NCBI RefSeq assembly: GCF_010894435.1
Contig: NZ_JAAIXZ010000018.1
Location: 127,164-191,163, forward strand
Direction: 5' to 3'
Origin: Pyxidicoccus trucidator
Lineage (GTDB): Bacteria > Myxococcota > Myxococcia > Myxococcales > Myxococcaceae
Length of the DNA stretch: 64,000 bases
The number at the start of each line of letters is the position of its first letter. Positions within the stretch are counted from its first letter, which is position 1. Below the pieces are notes generated by a model. The model searched no databases, was not told where the DNA came from, and was given only the letters and a program-made list of their open reading frames with translations. A program made the position numbers and the translations under genes. Positions 38,866 through 49,500 of the stretch are shown piece by piece.

Positions 38866-41800
38866 TCAGATGGGCTCGACGACCAGGTCCAGGAAGAAGG
38901 GCACGGCGGTGGTCACCCCCGTCATGCCCGTGGTGAACACGGTGAGGCCGGTGGAGGCGGCGAAGAGGACCGTCTTCGTCACCCCTTCGTCAATCAGCTT
39001 GGACGCGCCGCTGCAGATGGTGGAGACCCAGTCCACGACGGCGCACATGCCCTCCACCACGTCCAGGCCAATGAGCCATTTGTCCTCACCGCCCGCGTGG
39101 TCGACGATGCGGATGATGGCGTACGGAATGGCGAGCAACACGTCCAGGGTGGCGCCAATCATCCGGACGATGGGGCCCGCCTTCTCCAGCGGGTCCACCG
39201 CGCTGATGAACTCGGCCAGCACCGCCAGGCCGCTCACGGCCCAGCGCGCGTAGCGGACGGTGCCGGCGATGGGCTGGAAGGACTTCACCGCCTGTACGGT
39301 GAGCCAGATGGCCTTGCCAATCCACATCACCAGCTTGAGCACCACCATGAACGGCGCCAACAGCGGCGCCAGGAAGAACAGGAATGTCTTCAGCCGCTCG
39401 ATGGCTTTGTACAGCGGCTCGACGATGGCTTTGCTCGTCGCCTGGAACAGGGACAGCACCTTGAGGAGGCCGTACCCCGCCGCGCCCACCACCAGGCCGG
39501 CGCTGCTCAGCGCCGTCCAGATGCCGGCGCCCACCAGGGTGTCGAACCCGAAGGTGCGCGGCTTCTTGCTGGCCCCCTCGTAGCGGGGGTGTTTCGACAG
39601 CTCGGACGGGTCCACCGCCTCCTCGGCCATGAGGGCCCCGGGGATGCCGGCCGCGCGCGGCGACGGGCCGACCTCGACGAAGGGGAACGGCGCCTCGCCC
39701 TTGAGCAGCTTGTACACGGTGGTGAGCGGCATGGAGATGAGCAGGCACACGGCGTCCAGCACGGACATGTCGCTGCCCACGTACTCCCGATACAGGGCGG
39801 AGATGACGGGCAGGTCCACCTTCTTGTTGATGAGGTCCTTCGCGCCCGTCACCAGCCGCTGGCCGAAGCCGATGAGCTTCACCAGGATGCTCTTGAACAC
39901 GTCCAGCAGGCCCACCACCACGTCCGACGAGAGCTGGGTGATGAGGTCGTTGAAGGACAGCGTCCCCTTCAGCAACCCGTCCGACAGCGTGGTGCCGAGC
40001 TGCTCCACGTTGCCCCTAATCGTCTCCCAGACTTCCACCAGGTCATTCAGGGTGGCGCGCAGCGGGTCGCTCTCCGGCAGCTTGGGCACCGCGCCGGCGG
40101 CGCCCGACTTCAACGCCTGCTGGAGGTGGTAGCCGGCGAAGCCGCCCACCGGGCTCCGGCTGAACGCCTCCACCTTCGCCTCTTCGTCCCGCTGCAGCGC
40201 CTCCTGCGCGGCCCGGGCCGCCTGGAGGCCGGGACTGCGCACGGCCTCACCCGCCGCTGTAATGGGCGCGAGCGCGCGGACGCGCTTCTTCAGGTCCTCG
40301 AAGAAGCCGTCGATGGCTCCCGCCACCTGACCCATCGCCTGGGTGCCCTTGGAGATGGTCTGGTTGATGAGGTTCACCAGCACGTCGTGGGTGACGACGA
40401 TGTCCTGCCAGGAGAAGAGGAAGCCGAAGTAGTCGACCAGGTCGTCCAGGTCCACGCCCAGCGTCTCCTTCAGCACCCAGTGCACCAGCGAGTAGACCTG
40501 CTCGACGGCGTGGAGCACCACCTGGAAGACCTTCTCGCCGATGGTCACCACGAGCTCGACCACGCCTTCGGCCACCCGCACCAGGAAGTCCTTCACCTTC
40601 CGCGCGCCATGCTGGAGGGCCTCCAGGAGGCTGCCCGCGTCCGAGAACCAGGTTGGCGCCGCGGCGAGCCCCGGCTGCGTCGCCACGTCCAGCGCGAGCG
40701 CGCCGGACATGACCGGCCCCCCCGGCATGGAGCGCTGACCGCAGGTGGCGAGCGCCTGCTCACCCCGGAAGAAGCCCGCGCCTCCGCCATCCAGCACCAC
40801 GCCCCAGGTGCGCGGCGCGGGGACACTTCCCCCCGCCGCCCCGTCCAGGCGCACCGCCGGGCGAGACCCCGAGTGAGCCGCCGAGCGCGGCCCCGGGCCG
40901 CCCGGGCCACCTTTCCCCAGCGTGCCCGCCAGGCCCACCAGCTCCTTCACGGCCTGGGCCGCCGTGTCCCGCTGCCGGGGCGTGGCGCCGCCGCCGAGGG
41001 GCCGGCCGTCGCGCGCCTTGAAGCGCAGCAGGTCGTCTCCCTTCTGGATGCGGCCCAGCGTCTCCAGGACGCGCTGGGCCGGCTCGACGCGCAGCTCGTC
41101 CTCCAGGCCCTCCGCCCGGACGAAGAAGGTGGGCGTGGCGAGGCCGCTCACCCGGTTGATGAGGGTGAGCCGGCCCTCCACGTCCGTCTGCGCCTCCACC
41201 TCGCGGTCCGGGTCCAGGACATGGGTGGCGCCGTTGACGGTGACCTGCGTCCACTCCGACGCGCGCAGGCGCACGGTGGCCAGCGAAGCCGCGACGCCCG
41301 CCTCGTCGGTGAGGGTGACCTGGCTGGTGTAGCAGGGGAACTCCAGCAGCCGGCCGCTGTCCGGCAGCGGCAGCTCGCTCGACTCCCAGCGCCGCGTGCG
41401 CGGGTCCTGGTAGCGGTACTCGAGCGTGCCCGCGGACGTCACCACGAAGAGCGCGTTGGTGAGTCGCGACTGGTTGCGCAGCGCCGCCAGTTGCCGGGCG
41501 CCGCGGCCTAGCTGCAGGGGCGCGGACCACGCGGGCTCGCGGCCACCGTGGGACGCGCTCGTGTAGCTCAGGCCCCCGGCGGCATCCACCGTCCACACCG
41601 CCACGGTGTCTGCGTCGCGCCGCACCAGCAGCCGCTCCACGGCGCCCACGTCCCCGGCGGCGGCGACGGGGGACACCGCCTCGCGCGAGCCGGCGTAGAG
41701 GAAGACGCCCTCGCCGCCCACGTAGAGGTCATCCGACCGCGAGCCGTCCGGACCGGACGCCACGGCGATGCAGCTGGCGCGGCCCGGCAGCTTGAAGACG

Positions 41801-44316
41801 TAGCGGGCCCGCTTGCCGGACTCCGGGTCCGGCAGGCTGGTGAACTCCAGCGTCTGGTTGCGCCCGCTGGTGTAGAGCGCGTAGACGCCGCGGTCCCCCT
41901 GCATCCGGCCGATGGCCAGGTCCAGCAGCTCGCTGGCGTTCTCCGGCAGCTCGTACGGCTTCCAGCTCCAGCTCGCGTCCTCCACGTCCGCGTTGAACTG
42001 GTAGTGCTTCGCCTCCTTCCAGCGCGTCACCACCGCCACCAGGGCGAGCGGCGCGCCATCGCCGTCGTCTCCCGTGCCCAGGAGGATGCGGGTGATGCGC
42101 ACCGGGCCCTCCGACTGGGGACGGTGCACCCACCGGGTCCCCACCTGGCTCCAGTCCGTCACCGCGTCATCGCTGGACAGCCGTGGCGACACGTAGAGCC
42201 GCGCGTCCTCCGGCCTGCCGGTCGGGCACATGGCGAGCGCGAGCGTGAGGGTGCCGTCGCGGTCCTGCGACACCTCGAAGGCGGTGGCCTCCATGTCCTT
42301 GCCCAGCGCGGCGGACAGGTCGTCCCGCCGCCAGCCGGTGGGGCCCGCCGCGTCGCGCCGCGTGACGAACAGGCGCCGGTCCTCGCTGAGCGAGAACAGC
42401 AGCGGCTCGCCCCGGGCATCCTGCGCCACCTCGAAGCGCTCCCCGGCGCTCACCACCGAGGCGCTGGCGTAGTTCTTCATCAGCTCCGTGGAGACGCTGG
42501 AGCGCAGCCGGGCGGGCACACCCGCGGTGCCCGGAACGCACTCCGACACCGGGAGCGGGTCCTTCGTCCCCTCCAGGTGCTCGGTCTTGTAGCTGATGTC
42601 GAGCAGCACGTTGTCCGCGCTGTCCCGGGAGAGGTTCTTGTAGAAGAAGACGTCACCGGCCGGCAGCACCACGCGCGTCTCCACCTCGCCGAGCGTGGCG
42701 CGAAGTGCCCCCTGCATGCCGGCCACCAGCGACGTCTGGAGCTCCAGTCCGTACCGGTTCATCTTGTCGAGCTGCTCGTTCAGGTCCCCGGCGATGGGGC
42801 CGACCAGGAAGTTGGCAATCTTCGCCAGCGGCCCCAGGTCGTGCTCCTTCACCGGCTTCGAATCGGCGAACTCCACCTGGAGGGTGAGCTTCCCATTCGT
42901 GCCCGCGAGCATCCGGACGGTGAAGCCGAAGAAGAGGGCCGTCCGGGTGTTGCAGATGCGGGTCTCCACGTTGAGCGGGTAGTGGTAGAACTCCTGCCGC
43001 TCCTCGATGGCGCCATAGCCGTGGAACGCCAGGTCGCGCCCATTGGCCTGCCAGAGGCTGCACATCGTGGAGCGGTACTTCCGCAGGAAGACGCGCGAAC
43101 CCGCGGGCGCCCCCGGAGAGATATCCACACCGTAGCCATGGTTGGCGGGGTCCGGGTCGGCATACAGGTTGTTCACGGCGGCGCGCGTCAGCCACGCCGG
43201 GCCGGCCAGGCTGCCCGGGGCCTGCCCCAGCAGCCCGCTGATGATGTCCGGGTTCACCTCGCTCCAGTCCGGCAGGACGGAGCCACTCACCGCGCGGAGG
43301 GACTCACGCACGCGCGGCAGCAGCTCCGCCTCCACGTACTGCTTCCGGAACTGCCCGGCGGAAATCACCATGCGGCCGTCGTACTCACCCGAGGTGACCC
43401 AGTTGCGCGGGAAGACCCCGGCGCGCGGGTCCACGGGGAAGGGCTGGCCGCGCGTCATCAGCAGGAAGTTGAGGCTGCTCAGCCCCGGCTGCTCCGCGTC
43501 CTGGAAGCAGGAGAACGTCGTCCCGCTGGGCGCGAACAACGCCGGGGGGCCCTCGGCGGGATTCTTCCGCTCGATGCTGTAGCCGAGGATGTAGGGATTG
43601 TCCGTGTTCTTGAAGGACTTGAAGTACAGCTCCAGGGCCCGGGTGAACTGGAGCAGCACGCCGCGGCTGGCGTTGCCGCCGTCCTCCAAGGGCAGCTGGC
43701 TCAGCTCCGGCGCGTAGTCCGCCAGGTTGGCGCTCTGGAAGTCCATGAACAGCCGGCGGATGGAGAACAGGTCGTCGGAGAACGCCTCGAGCTTCTTGCG
43801 CACCTCCTCGGGCACGGCGGAGCCCGGCGCGTTCCGCTGGTGCTGCAGCATGTTCATGTTGACCCGGAAGGCGTACTGCCAGCCCTTGAAGCGGAGCTGC
43901 TTCTGCTGGGCCCTGGGGCCAAAGCCCTCGAAGTGCGTGAGCGTGCCGCTCTTCAGCCGCAGGATGAAGAGGACGGTGTGCGGCGAGGCGTCACCTCCGA
44001 AGCGCACCAGCGGCGCGTCCAGGGTGGCGTTGAGCTTGATGCCCGTCTCGGGGTCCGCGAGCTCCAGCGTGCGGTGGAGGACTCCGCTCTGGAACAGCTT
44101 CTTGAACTGGAAGTTGACGGTGTCCTGCGTGACGGCCGTCACCAGGTGATAGCCCATCAGGTCCGTCGGGGGCTCGGCCGAGGCGGCCGTCAGCAGGTCG
44201 CCCTGCATCAACTGGACTTGCCGCGCGAACGCCGGGCTCTGCTTCAGCGCCTGCTCGGTGAGGTCGGCCAGCCCGCTCGGCGCGCCGGTGAAGGGGTCCA
44301 TCAGGTCCACGCTCAT
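38866..44316 (-). CDS. Very large (1816 aa) protein of unknown function
   Basis: No signal peptide (MSVDLMDPFTGAPSGLADL). The N-terminal ~600 residues are mixed alpha/beta. Residues ~640-1000 repeat short strand blocks with RLFVTRRD, RLYVSPRL, GVYALYTSGR, DDLYVGGEGVFLY and NALFVVTSAG, suggesting a beta-propeller or tachylectin-like module. A beta domain follows to ~1130, then a Gly/Pro linker near 1150. The last ~600 residues are long amphipathic or hydrophobic helices (DFLVRVAEGVVELVVTIGEKV, LLAPFMVVLKLVMWIGKAIWL), like a membrane-inserting region. ATG 44316 follows GGAGTGA. I do not recognise a family. It is divergent from the phosphoesterase gene; a large secreted or membrane-acting effector is one possibility. 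Confidence 0.85.
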   Translation of the reverse strand: MSVDLMDPFTGAPSGLADLTEQALKQSPAFARQVQLMQGDLLTAASAEPPTDLMGYHLVTAVTQDTVNFQFKKLFQSGVLHRTLELADPETGIKLNATLDAPLVRFGGDASPHTVLFILRLKSGTLTHFEGFGPRAQQKQLRFKGWQYAFRVNMNMLQHQRNAPGSAVPEEVRKKLEAFSDDLFSIRRLFMDFQSANLADYAPELSQLPLEDGGNASRGVLLQFTRALELYFKSFKNTDNPYILGYSIERKNPAEGPPALFAPSGTTFSCFQDAEQPGLSSLNFLLMTRGQPFPVDPRAGVFPRNWVTSGEYDGRMVISAGQFRKQYVEAELLPRVRESLRAVSGSVLPDWSEVNPDIISGLLGQAPGSLAGPAWLTRAAVNNLYADPDPANHGYGVDISPGAPAGSRVFLRKYRSTMCSLWQANGRDLAFHGYGAIEERQEFYHYPLNVETRICNTRTALFFGFTVRMLAGTNGKLTLQVEFADSKPVKEHDLGPLAKIANFLVGPIAGDLNEQLDKMNRYGLELQTSLVAGMQGALRATLGEVETRVVLPAGDVFFYKNLSRDSADNVLLDISYKTEHLEGTKDPLPVSECVPGTAGVPARLRSSVSTELMKNYASASVVSAGERFEVAQDARGEPLLFSLSEDRRLFVTRRDAAGPTGWRRDDLSAALGKDMEATAFEVSQDRDGTLTLALAMCPTGRPEDARLYVSPRLSSDDAVTDWSQVGTRWVHRPQSEGPVRITRILLGTGDDGDGAPLALVAVVTRWKEAKHYQFNADVEDASWSWKPYELPENASELLDLAIGRMQGDRGVYALYTSGRNQTLEFTSLPDPESGKRARYVFKLPGRASCIAVASGPDGSRSDDLYVGGEGVFLYAGSREAVSPVAAAGDVGAVERLLVRRDADTVAVWTVDAAGGLSYTSASHGGREPAWSAPLQLGRGARQLAALRNQSRLTNALFVVTSAGTLEYRYQDPRTRRWESSELPLPDSGRLLEFPCYTSQVTLTDEAGVAASLATVRLRASEWTQVTVNGATHVLDPDREVEAQTDVEGRLTLINRVSGLATPTFFVRAEGLEDELRVEPAQRVLETLGRIQKGDDLLRFKARDGRPLGGGATPRQRDTAAQAVKELVGLAGTLGKGGPGGPGPRSAAHSGSRPAVRLDGAAGGSVPAPRTWGVVLDGGGAGFFRGEQALATCGQRSMPGGPVMSGALALDVATQPGLAAAPTWFSDAGSLLEALQHGARKVKDFLVRVAEGVVELVVTIGEKVFQVVLHAVEQVYSLVHWVLKETLGVDLDDLVDYFGFLFSWQDIVVTHDVLVNLINQTISKGTQAMGQVAGAIDGFFEDLKKRVRALAPITAAGEAVRSPGLQAARAAQEALQRDEEAKVEAFSRSPVGGFAGYHLQQALKSGAAGAVPKLPESDPLRATLNDLVEVWETIRGNVEQLGTTLSDGLLKGTLSFNDLITQLSSDVVVGLLDVFKSILVKLIGFGQRLVTGAKDLINKKVDLPVISALYREYVGSDMSVLDAVCLLISMPLTTVYKLLKGEAPFPFVEVGPSPRAAGIPGALMAEEAVDPSELSKHPRYEGASKKPRTFGFDTLVGAGIWTALSSAGLVVGAAGYGLLKVLSLFQATSKAIVEPLYKAIERLKTFLFFLAPLLAPFMVVLKLVMWIGKAIWLTVQAVKSFQPIAGTVRYARWAVSGLAVLAEFISAVDPLEKAGPIVRMIGATLDVLLAIPYAIIRIVDHAGGEDKWLIGLDVVEGMCAVVDWVSTICSGASKLIDEGVTKTVLFAASTGLTVFTTGMTGVTTAVPFFLDLVVEPI

Positions 44317-44450
44317 GAGTCACTCCGGGTAGAGCCCTGGTCCGCGCGAACACCATGTCCTCGCGGGCCGGGGAGTCTTCCGGGGCCTTGAGCACGCGGA
44401 GTGCCAGACCTCGCGGCCCGGGCTTCCTCTATGAAGCGCGCGGCGGGAGG

Positions 44451-44518
44451 CTCCGTCGAAGCGGTGCCCCTGACGTCGACGGAGGCGCTTCGACGCGTCG
44501 AAACCCGTCTCGACGGAG
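44451..44518. promoter_or_regulatory. Cluster of CTCCGTCGA/TCGACGGAG repeats
   Basis: In the 274-bp gap between divergent genes, CTCCGTCGA (44451-44459) occurs inverted to TCGACGGAG (44476-44484 and 44510-44518). Between them lies the perfect palindrome TTCGACGCGTCGAA (44489-44502), and CGTCGAAGCG (44454-44463) is complementary to CGCTTCGACG (44486-44495). The cluster looks like a multi-site operator shared by both genes, or a structured leader. Confidence 0.5.
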
Positions 44519-44590
44519 CGAGGGCCCCTTCCATATGGGGCGGCTTTCGAGGCGGCGCGCACGGCATGGTGGCTGCACTGCCTTCGCGGC

Positions 44591-46507
44591 ATGCGCGACC
44601 ACATCCAACACATCGTCCATGTGATGTTCGAGAACCGGGGCTTCGACAGCGTGCTCGGCTACCTGTACCGGCGCGACGAGCTGCCCCACCACCACCTCCC
44701 CCAGCTGCGCCCCGGTGAGCCCGCCTTCCACGGCCTGGACTTCCTGGAACGCGAGGCCCTGGCCAACACGCTGAAGGACGACTCGGGGCGCCCCGTGCGC
44801 ACCACCGTCCCCGCCCCCGGCGTGCGGGCCATGAACAACCCCGGCGCCAACACGCACGAGGACTACGAGCACGTCAACGTGCAGCTCTACGGCAAGAAGG
44901 AGAACCCGGCCCCGGGCGCGGTGCCGGAGATGAAGGGCTTCCTCCAGGACTTCTCCACGCGCTTCAGCCTGAAGTGGGACGCGCGCATGCTGGAGCGCAT
45001 CGACCAGGTGCTGCGCGCCTATACGCCCGCGGACCTGCCGGTGCTCAACGGCCTGGCGCGCCGCTACGCGGTGTCCGACGCGTGGTTCTCCTCGGTGCCC
45101 ACCCAGACGAACGCCAACCGGGCCTTCGCGCTGGCGGGGACATCGCTGGGCCTGGTGGACAACGGCTTCCTGGCCCGAGAGCCGAAGGCCATCCACGCGC
45201 CGCTGGCGGATGACACCTTCGACACCGACACGGTGTGGAACGTCATGGAGCGCGCTGGCCGCCGGGACTGGTCGGTCTACTGCCACGACAACTTCCCGCC
45301 CCTGCTCAGCAGCGTCCCCTACACCCGGCGCATCTTCCCCCGGCTGGAGAAAATCGAGCGCATCGACTCGCACTTCCAGCCCATGGCCCGCTTCTTCGAC
45401 CATGCGCGCTCCGGCCGCCTGCCCGCGTTCACCTATCTGGAGCCGTCGTGGGCCGGCGAGGTCATGGGCCACATCGTCAACGGCAACGACTACCACCCGC
45501 CCGTGAATGTCACCCGCTCGGAGCTGTTCCTGCGGCAGGTGGTGGACGCGCTGAGCACGAACCGCGCGGCCTGGGAGCAGACGCTGCTCATCATCACCTT
45601 CGACGAGCACGGCGGGACGTATGACCACGTGCCGCCGCCGTGGGGCGCCAGGCCACCGTGGGGCCGGGAGCCCGCGCCGCACGCGCTGCAGCACGGCTTC
45701 GGGTTCGACCGCTACGGCGTGCGCGTGCCCGCCATCCTCGTGTCACCCTGGGTGGAGGAAGGCACCGTCTTCCGCGCGCCTGGCGGCGTGCCCTTCGACC
45801 ACACCTCGGTGCCGGCCACGGTGCTGGAGTGGATGGGCATTCCCCGGGAGCAATGGACGCTCGGCCAGCGGGTGCTCCAGGCCCCGACGTTCGACTTCGT
45901 CCTCACCCGCGCCACGCCCCGCCAGGACGCGCCCTTCGCGCCGACGCCCCACCTCCCGCCGGGCACACCCCTGCGCTACGGCCAGCCCTTCCGCCTGCGC
46001 CACTCGAGCGGCGCGTACGTCACGGCGGCGCAGACGTCCTACGGCTACACGTACCCGAGCCTCGGCGCGGGGCCGCCGGTGAGCCTGGAGCTGCGCCTGG
46101 GCTTCGGTGAGGTGCAGGACGGCGCCACGGTCCAACTCCTCTCCACCGAGAACGCTCTGGAGCGCAACAACTGCCTGGGGGCGTGGCGGGACAGAAAGGA
46201 CTGCTACTACTACCAGACGGATGACTCGCGGGACTTCCAGCAGCAGCAGTGGGAGGTCCGGCGGGAAGGCCCGGGCAGCGGGCCTCTTCGCTACGGGGAC
46301 ACCGTCACCTTCGCCAACCGCTTCTCCGACTTCGCCGGCCAGCGGCTGGCCCGGCACGAGGGGTGGCTCACCACGCGCAGGTCCGCCGCGGACACGTGGG
46401 TCCTCGAGGCACCCGCCGTCACCTTCACCGGAGATGCGAGTGAGGCGTGGGAGGGCGGCGCCTTCGGAGAGGCCCCGGGCCGCGCGCCCCGGCGTCCGCC
46501 GGAGTAG
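44591..46507 (+). CDS. Phospholipase C/acid-phosphatase-family phosphoesterase
   Basis: 638 aa of the phosphoesterase family that includes bacterial phospholipase C. N-terminal active-site motif VMFENRGFDSVLG. Further family motifs are NTHEDYEHVN, FSSVPTQTNANRAFALAGTS, FTYLEPSW, GNDYHPP and TFDEHGGTYDHVPPP, then PFDHTSVPATVLEWMG. The phosphoesterase part ends near residue 440. A ~180-residue C-terminal beta domain follows (GQPFRLRHSSGAYVTA, VQLLSTENALE), possibly a lipid- or glycan-binding module. No signal peptide is visible. ATG 44591 has no strong ribosome site. Likely cleaves phosphodiesters or phospholipids; substrate not deducible. Confidence 0.88.
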   Translation: MRDHIQHIVHVMFENRGFDSVLGYLYRRDELPHHHLPQLRPGEPAFHGLDFLEREALANTLKDDSGRPVRTTVPAPGVRAMNNPGANTHEDYEHVNVQLYGKKENPAPGAVPEMKGFLQDFSTRFSLKWDARMLERIDQVLRAYTPADLPVLNGLARRYAVSDAWFSSVPTQTNANRAFALAGTSLGLVDNGFLAREPKAIHAPLADDTFDTDTVWNVMERAGRRDWSVYCHDNFPPLLSSVPYTRRIFPRLEKIERIDSHFQPMARFFDHARSGRLPAFTYLEPSWAGEVMGHIVNGNDYHPPVNVTRSELFLRQVVDALSTNRAAWEQTLLIITFDEHGGTYDHVPPPWGARPPWGREPAPHALQHGFGFDRYGVRVPAILVSPWVEEGTVFRAPGGVPFDHTSVPATVLEWMGIPREQWTLGQRVLQAPTFDFVLTRATPRQDAPFAPTPHLPPGTPLRYGQPFRLRHSSGAYVTAAQTSYGYTYPSLGAGPPVSLELRLGFGEVQDGATVQLLSTENALERNNCLGAWRDRKDCYYYQTDDSRDFQQQQWEVRREGPGSGPLRYGDTVTFANRFSDFAGQRLARHEGWLTTRRSAADTWVLEAPAVTFTGDASEAWEGGAFGEAPGRAPRRPPE

Positions 46508-46572
46508 GCGCCGGCCCTCGCGCCCGCACGCACGCGTCGGACATGGTCTGATGCGGAGGGTGGAGGTGGGGC

Positions 46573-49500
46573 ATGAGGGAAGCGCATGAAGCCGAGCTGG
46601 GCCTCGCCCTGACGGAGGGGGTGCTGAGGCGCGACGAAGCGGACGCGCTGGGCGCCGAGGCCCGCCGCCTGGGGCAGTCTCCGCTGGAGCTGCTCGTGGC
46701 CCGGGGGAAGCTCTCCGAGGAGACGTTCCTGTCCCTGCGGGGCCGGCTGCATGGCGGCACCGCCCGGGAGGGCTCCGAGCGCGAGCCCGCCCCCGCTCCC
46801 GACGGCCCTCCCACGGAGCACGGGGTGACGCCCACCGCGGAGGCGGATGCGCGGGCCCTGGACTTTCCGGTGCCCGACTGGGACCGCTACCAGCCCGTGC
46901 GACTGCTCGGCCAGGGCGGCATGGGGCGGGTGTTCCTCGCGTATGACGTGCGGCTGCGCCGCCACGTGGCCCTCAAGTTCGTCCGCGGTGACGACTCGGA
47001 GCTGGCCCGGCGCTTCGTGGCCGAGGCCCGCGCGCAGGCGCGGGTGAGTCACGCGTGCGTGTGCCAGGTCTACGAGGTGGGCGAGGTCCGGGGGCGCGTG
47101 TACATCGCCATGCAGTACGTGGACGGACAGCCGCTGGGCGCGCTGGTGCGCGCGCTCACGTCCGAGCAGAAGGCGCTGGTGCTGCGCGACGCCGCCGAGG
47201 GCGTGCATGCCGCCCACCACGCCGGCCTCATCCACCGGGACTTGAAGCCCTCCAACATCCTGGTGGAGCGCGCGGAGGACGGCGCCCTCCGCACCTACGT
47301 CCTGGACTTCGGGCTGGCGCGGGACTGGAACGACGGCCACACCGCCAGCGGCACGGTGCTGGGCACGCCGCACTACATGGCCCCCGAGCAGGCCCGTGGC
47401 GAGACGGCGCGGCTGGACCGGCGCGCGGACGTCTACGGCCTGGGGGCCACGCTGTACCACCTGATGACGGGCCAGCCGCCCATCCCCGGAGACAACGGCC
47501 TGGAGGTGCTCGGCAACGTCGCCACCGTGGAGCCACGCCGCCCCCGCGCGCTGGACGCGGACCTTCCCGCGGACCTGGAGGCCATCGCCCTCAAGTGCCT
47601 GGAGAAGGACCGCTCGGCCCGCTACGACTCGGCGCGCGCGCTGGCGGAGGACCTGGAGCGCTTCCTCTCCGGCGAGCCGGTGCGCGCGCGCGCCACGGGC
47701 CTGGGGTACCGGCTGCGCAAGCGGCTGCACCGCCACCGGCACCTGGTGGCGCTGACCGTCGCCGCGCTGGCGGTGGTGGGGGTGGCCGTGACACAGGCCA
47801 CGCTGGCGCGCCGCGAGGTGGCCGAGCGCGAGCGGCTGGCGCGCCGCTTCACGGAGCGGGTGGAGAGCATCGAGTCCCTGGCGCGATACTCCGGCCTGGC
47901 GCCGCTGCATGACACGCGCGCGGACCGGCGGCTGCTCCGCGAGCGGATGCGGGAGCTGGAGGCGGAGATGGCCACGGCTGGCGCCCCCGCGCTGGGGCCC
48001 GGCCACTTCGCGCTGGGCCGGGGACACCTGGCCCTGGGCGACGAGACGGCGGCGCGCCACCACCTGGAGGCGGCCTGGGCGCACGGCTCCCGCGAGCCCC
48101 GGCTGGCCTACGCGCTGGCGCTGGTGATGGGGCACCTCTATCAAGCGCGGCGGCTGGAGGCGGAGCGGCTGCGGGAGCCCGGCCCGCGCGAGTCGCTCCT
48201 CGAAGAGCTGCGCCGCCGCTACCGGGACCCGGCGCTCGCGTACCTGCGGCAGGCAACGGGCGCCGAGACGCCGTCCCCCGCGTACGTGCCGGCGCTCATC
48301 GACTTCTACGAGGACCGCCTGGACGAGGCCCTGGCGCGGCTGGCCGGGGACAACGGTGCCCCGTGGTCCTTCGAGGTGCCCCAGCTCCAGGGCGACATCC
48401 TGCTGACCCGTGCCACCCGGCGCTGGAACGAGGGCCGGACCGAGGAGGCTCGCGCCGACTTCGAGGCCGGGCGCCGGGCCCAGGCCGCAGCCGCCGCCAT
48501 CGGTGAGAGCGTGCCCGCGGTGCACCTGGCCCAGGCCCAGCTCGAATACGCCGCCCTCGTCATGGAGCTGTATGGCCAGGGCGACGTGGCGCCTTCCCTG
48601 GCCCGTGCCACCGGGGCGCTCTCACGCGTACTCACGGCGGCGCCGGACCACTACGAGGCGCACGTGCTGAAGGCCAGCCTCCACCGCCGCCTGGCCGAGC
48701 AGCGCACCGGCCGGGGGGAAGACGCGGAGGCCCCGCTGGAAGAGGCCGTGACCTCGGCGCGGGCCGCGCTGGCGCTCGCGCCCGGACGTCCGGAGGCCCG
48801 GCTGGAGCTGGGGCTGAGCCTCTGGCAACGCGCGCGCTACCAGTTGGGACGCAGCGAGGACCCGCGCGAGGCCCTCCAGCAGGCGGCCGAGGCGTTCGAG
48901 AGCATCGACCCCGGGGAGCGCGACTACCACTTCCACGCCAACCTCGGCCTCGTCTTCAAGCTCCGGGCGGACCATGAGGACCAGACGGGCGGAGACTCGT
49001 TGCCGTACCGGGACCGCTCCATCGCCGCCTACCGCGCGGCGCTCCAGCTCGACGCGCGCGTGCCGGATGCGTTCATCAACCTGGGCGCCGCGTACCTGCG
49101 GCGGGCCTCCCACCCGCGAGGTGGAGCCGAGGAAGACCTGGGCCGGGCCGCGGAGGCGCTCGCCAGGGCGCGAACGCTCAATCCCGGTCAGCTCGTGCCG
49201 TACTTCTACGAGGGGCAGGTCTTCGAGGAGCTGGCCCGGAGGAAGCGCGCGCGCGGCGGAGACGCACGGCCGGACCTGGAGCGCGCTCTCTCGCTCTATC
49301 AGCAGGGCATTGCCATCAATCCCTCGCTCGCACCGCTCCACTTCGGCGTGGGGGCCATCCACATCGCCCAGGCGCGCGAGGTGAAGGAGCGCGGCGAATC
49401 ACCCTTCCCGTTGCTCGACCAGGCCCAGGCCGCCTACGTGCGGGGCCTCGCCCTGGCACCGAAGGGCGGCCTGGGCGACAACAACCTGGGCGAGGTCCAC

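Noticed and set aside
41548..44391. 947-aa plus-strand open frame, and 38830-41511
   Set aside because: Antisense to the 1816-aa gene, no domain signature, no ribosome site.
46291..48525. 744-aa minus-strand open frame
   Set aside because: Antisense to the kinase gene, whose motifs are unambiguous.
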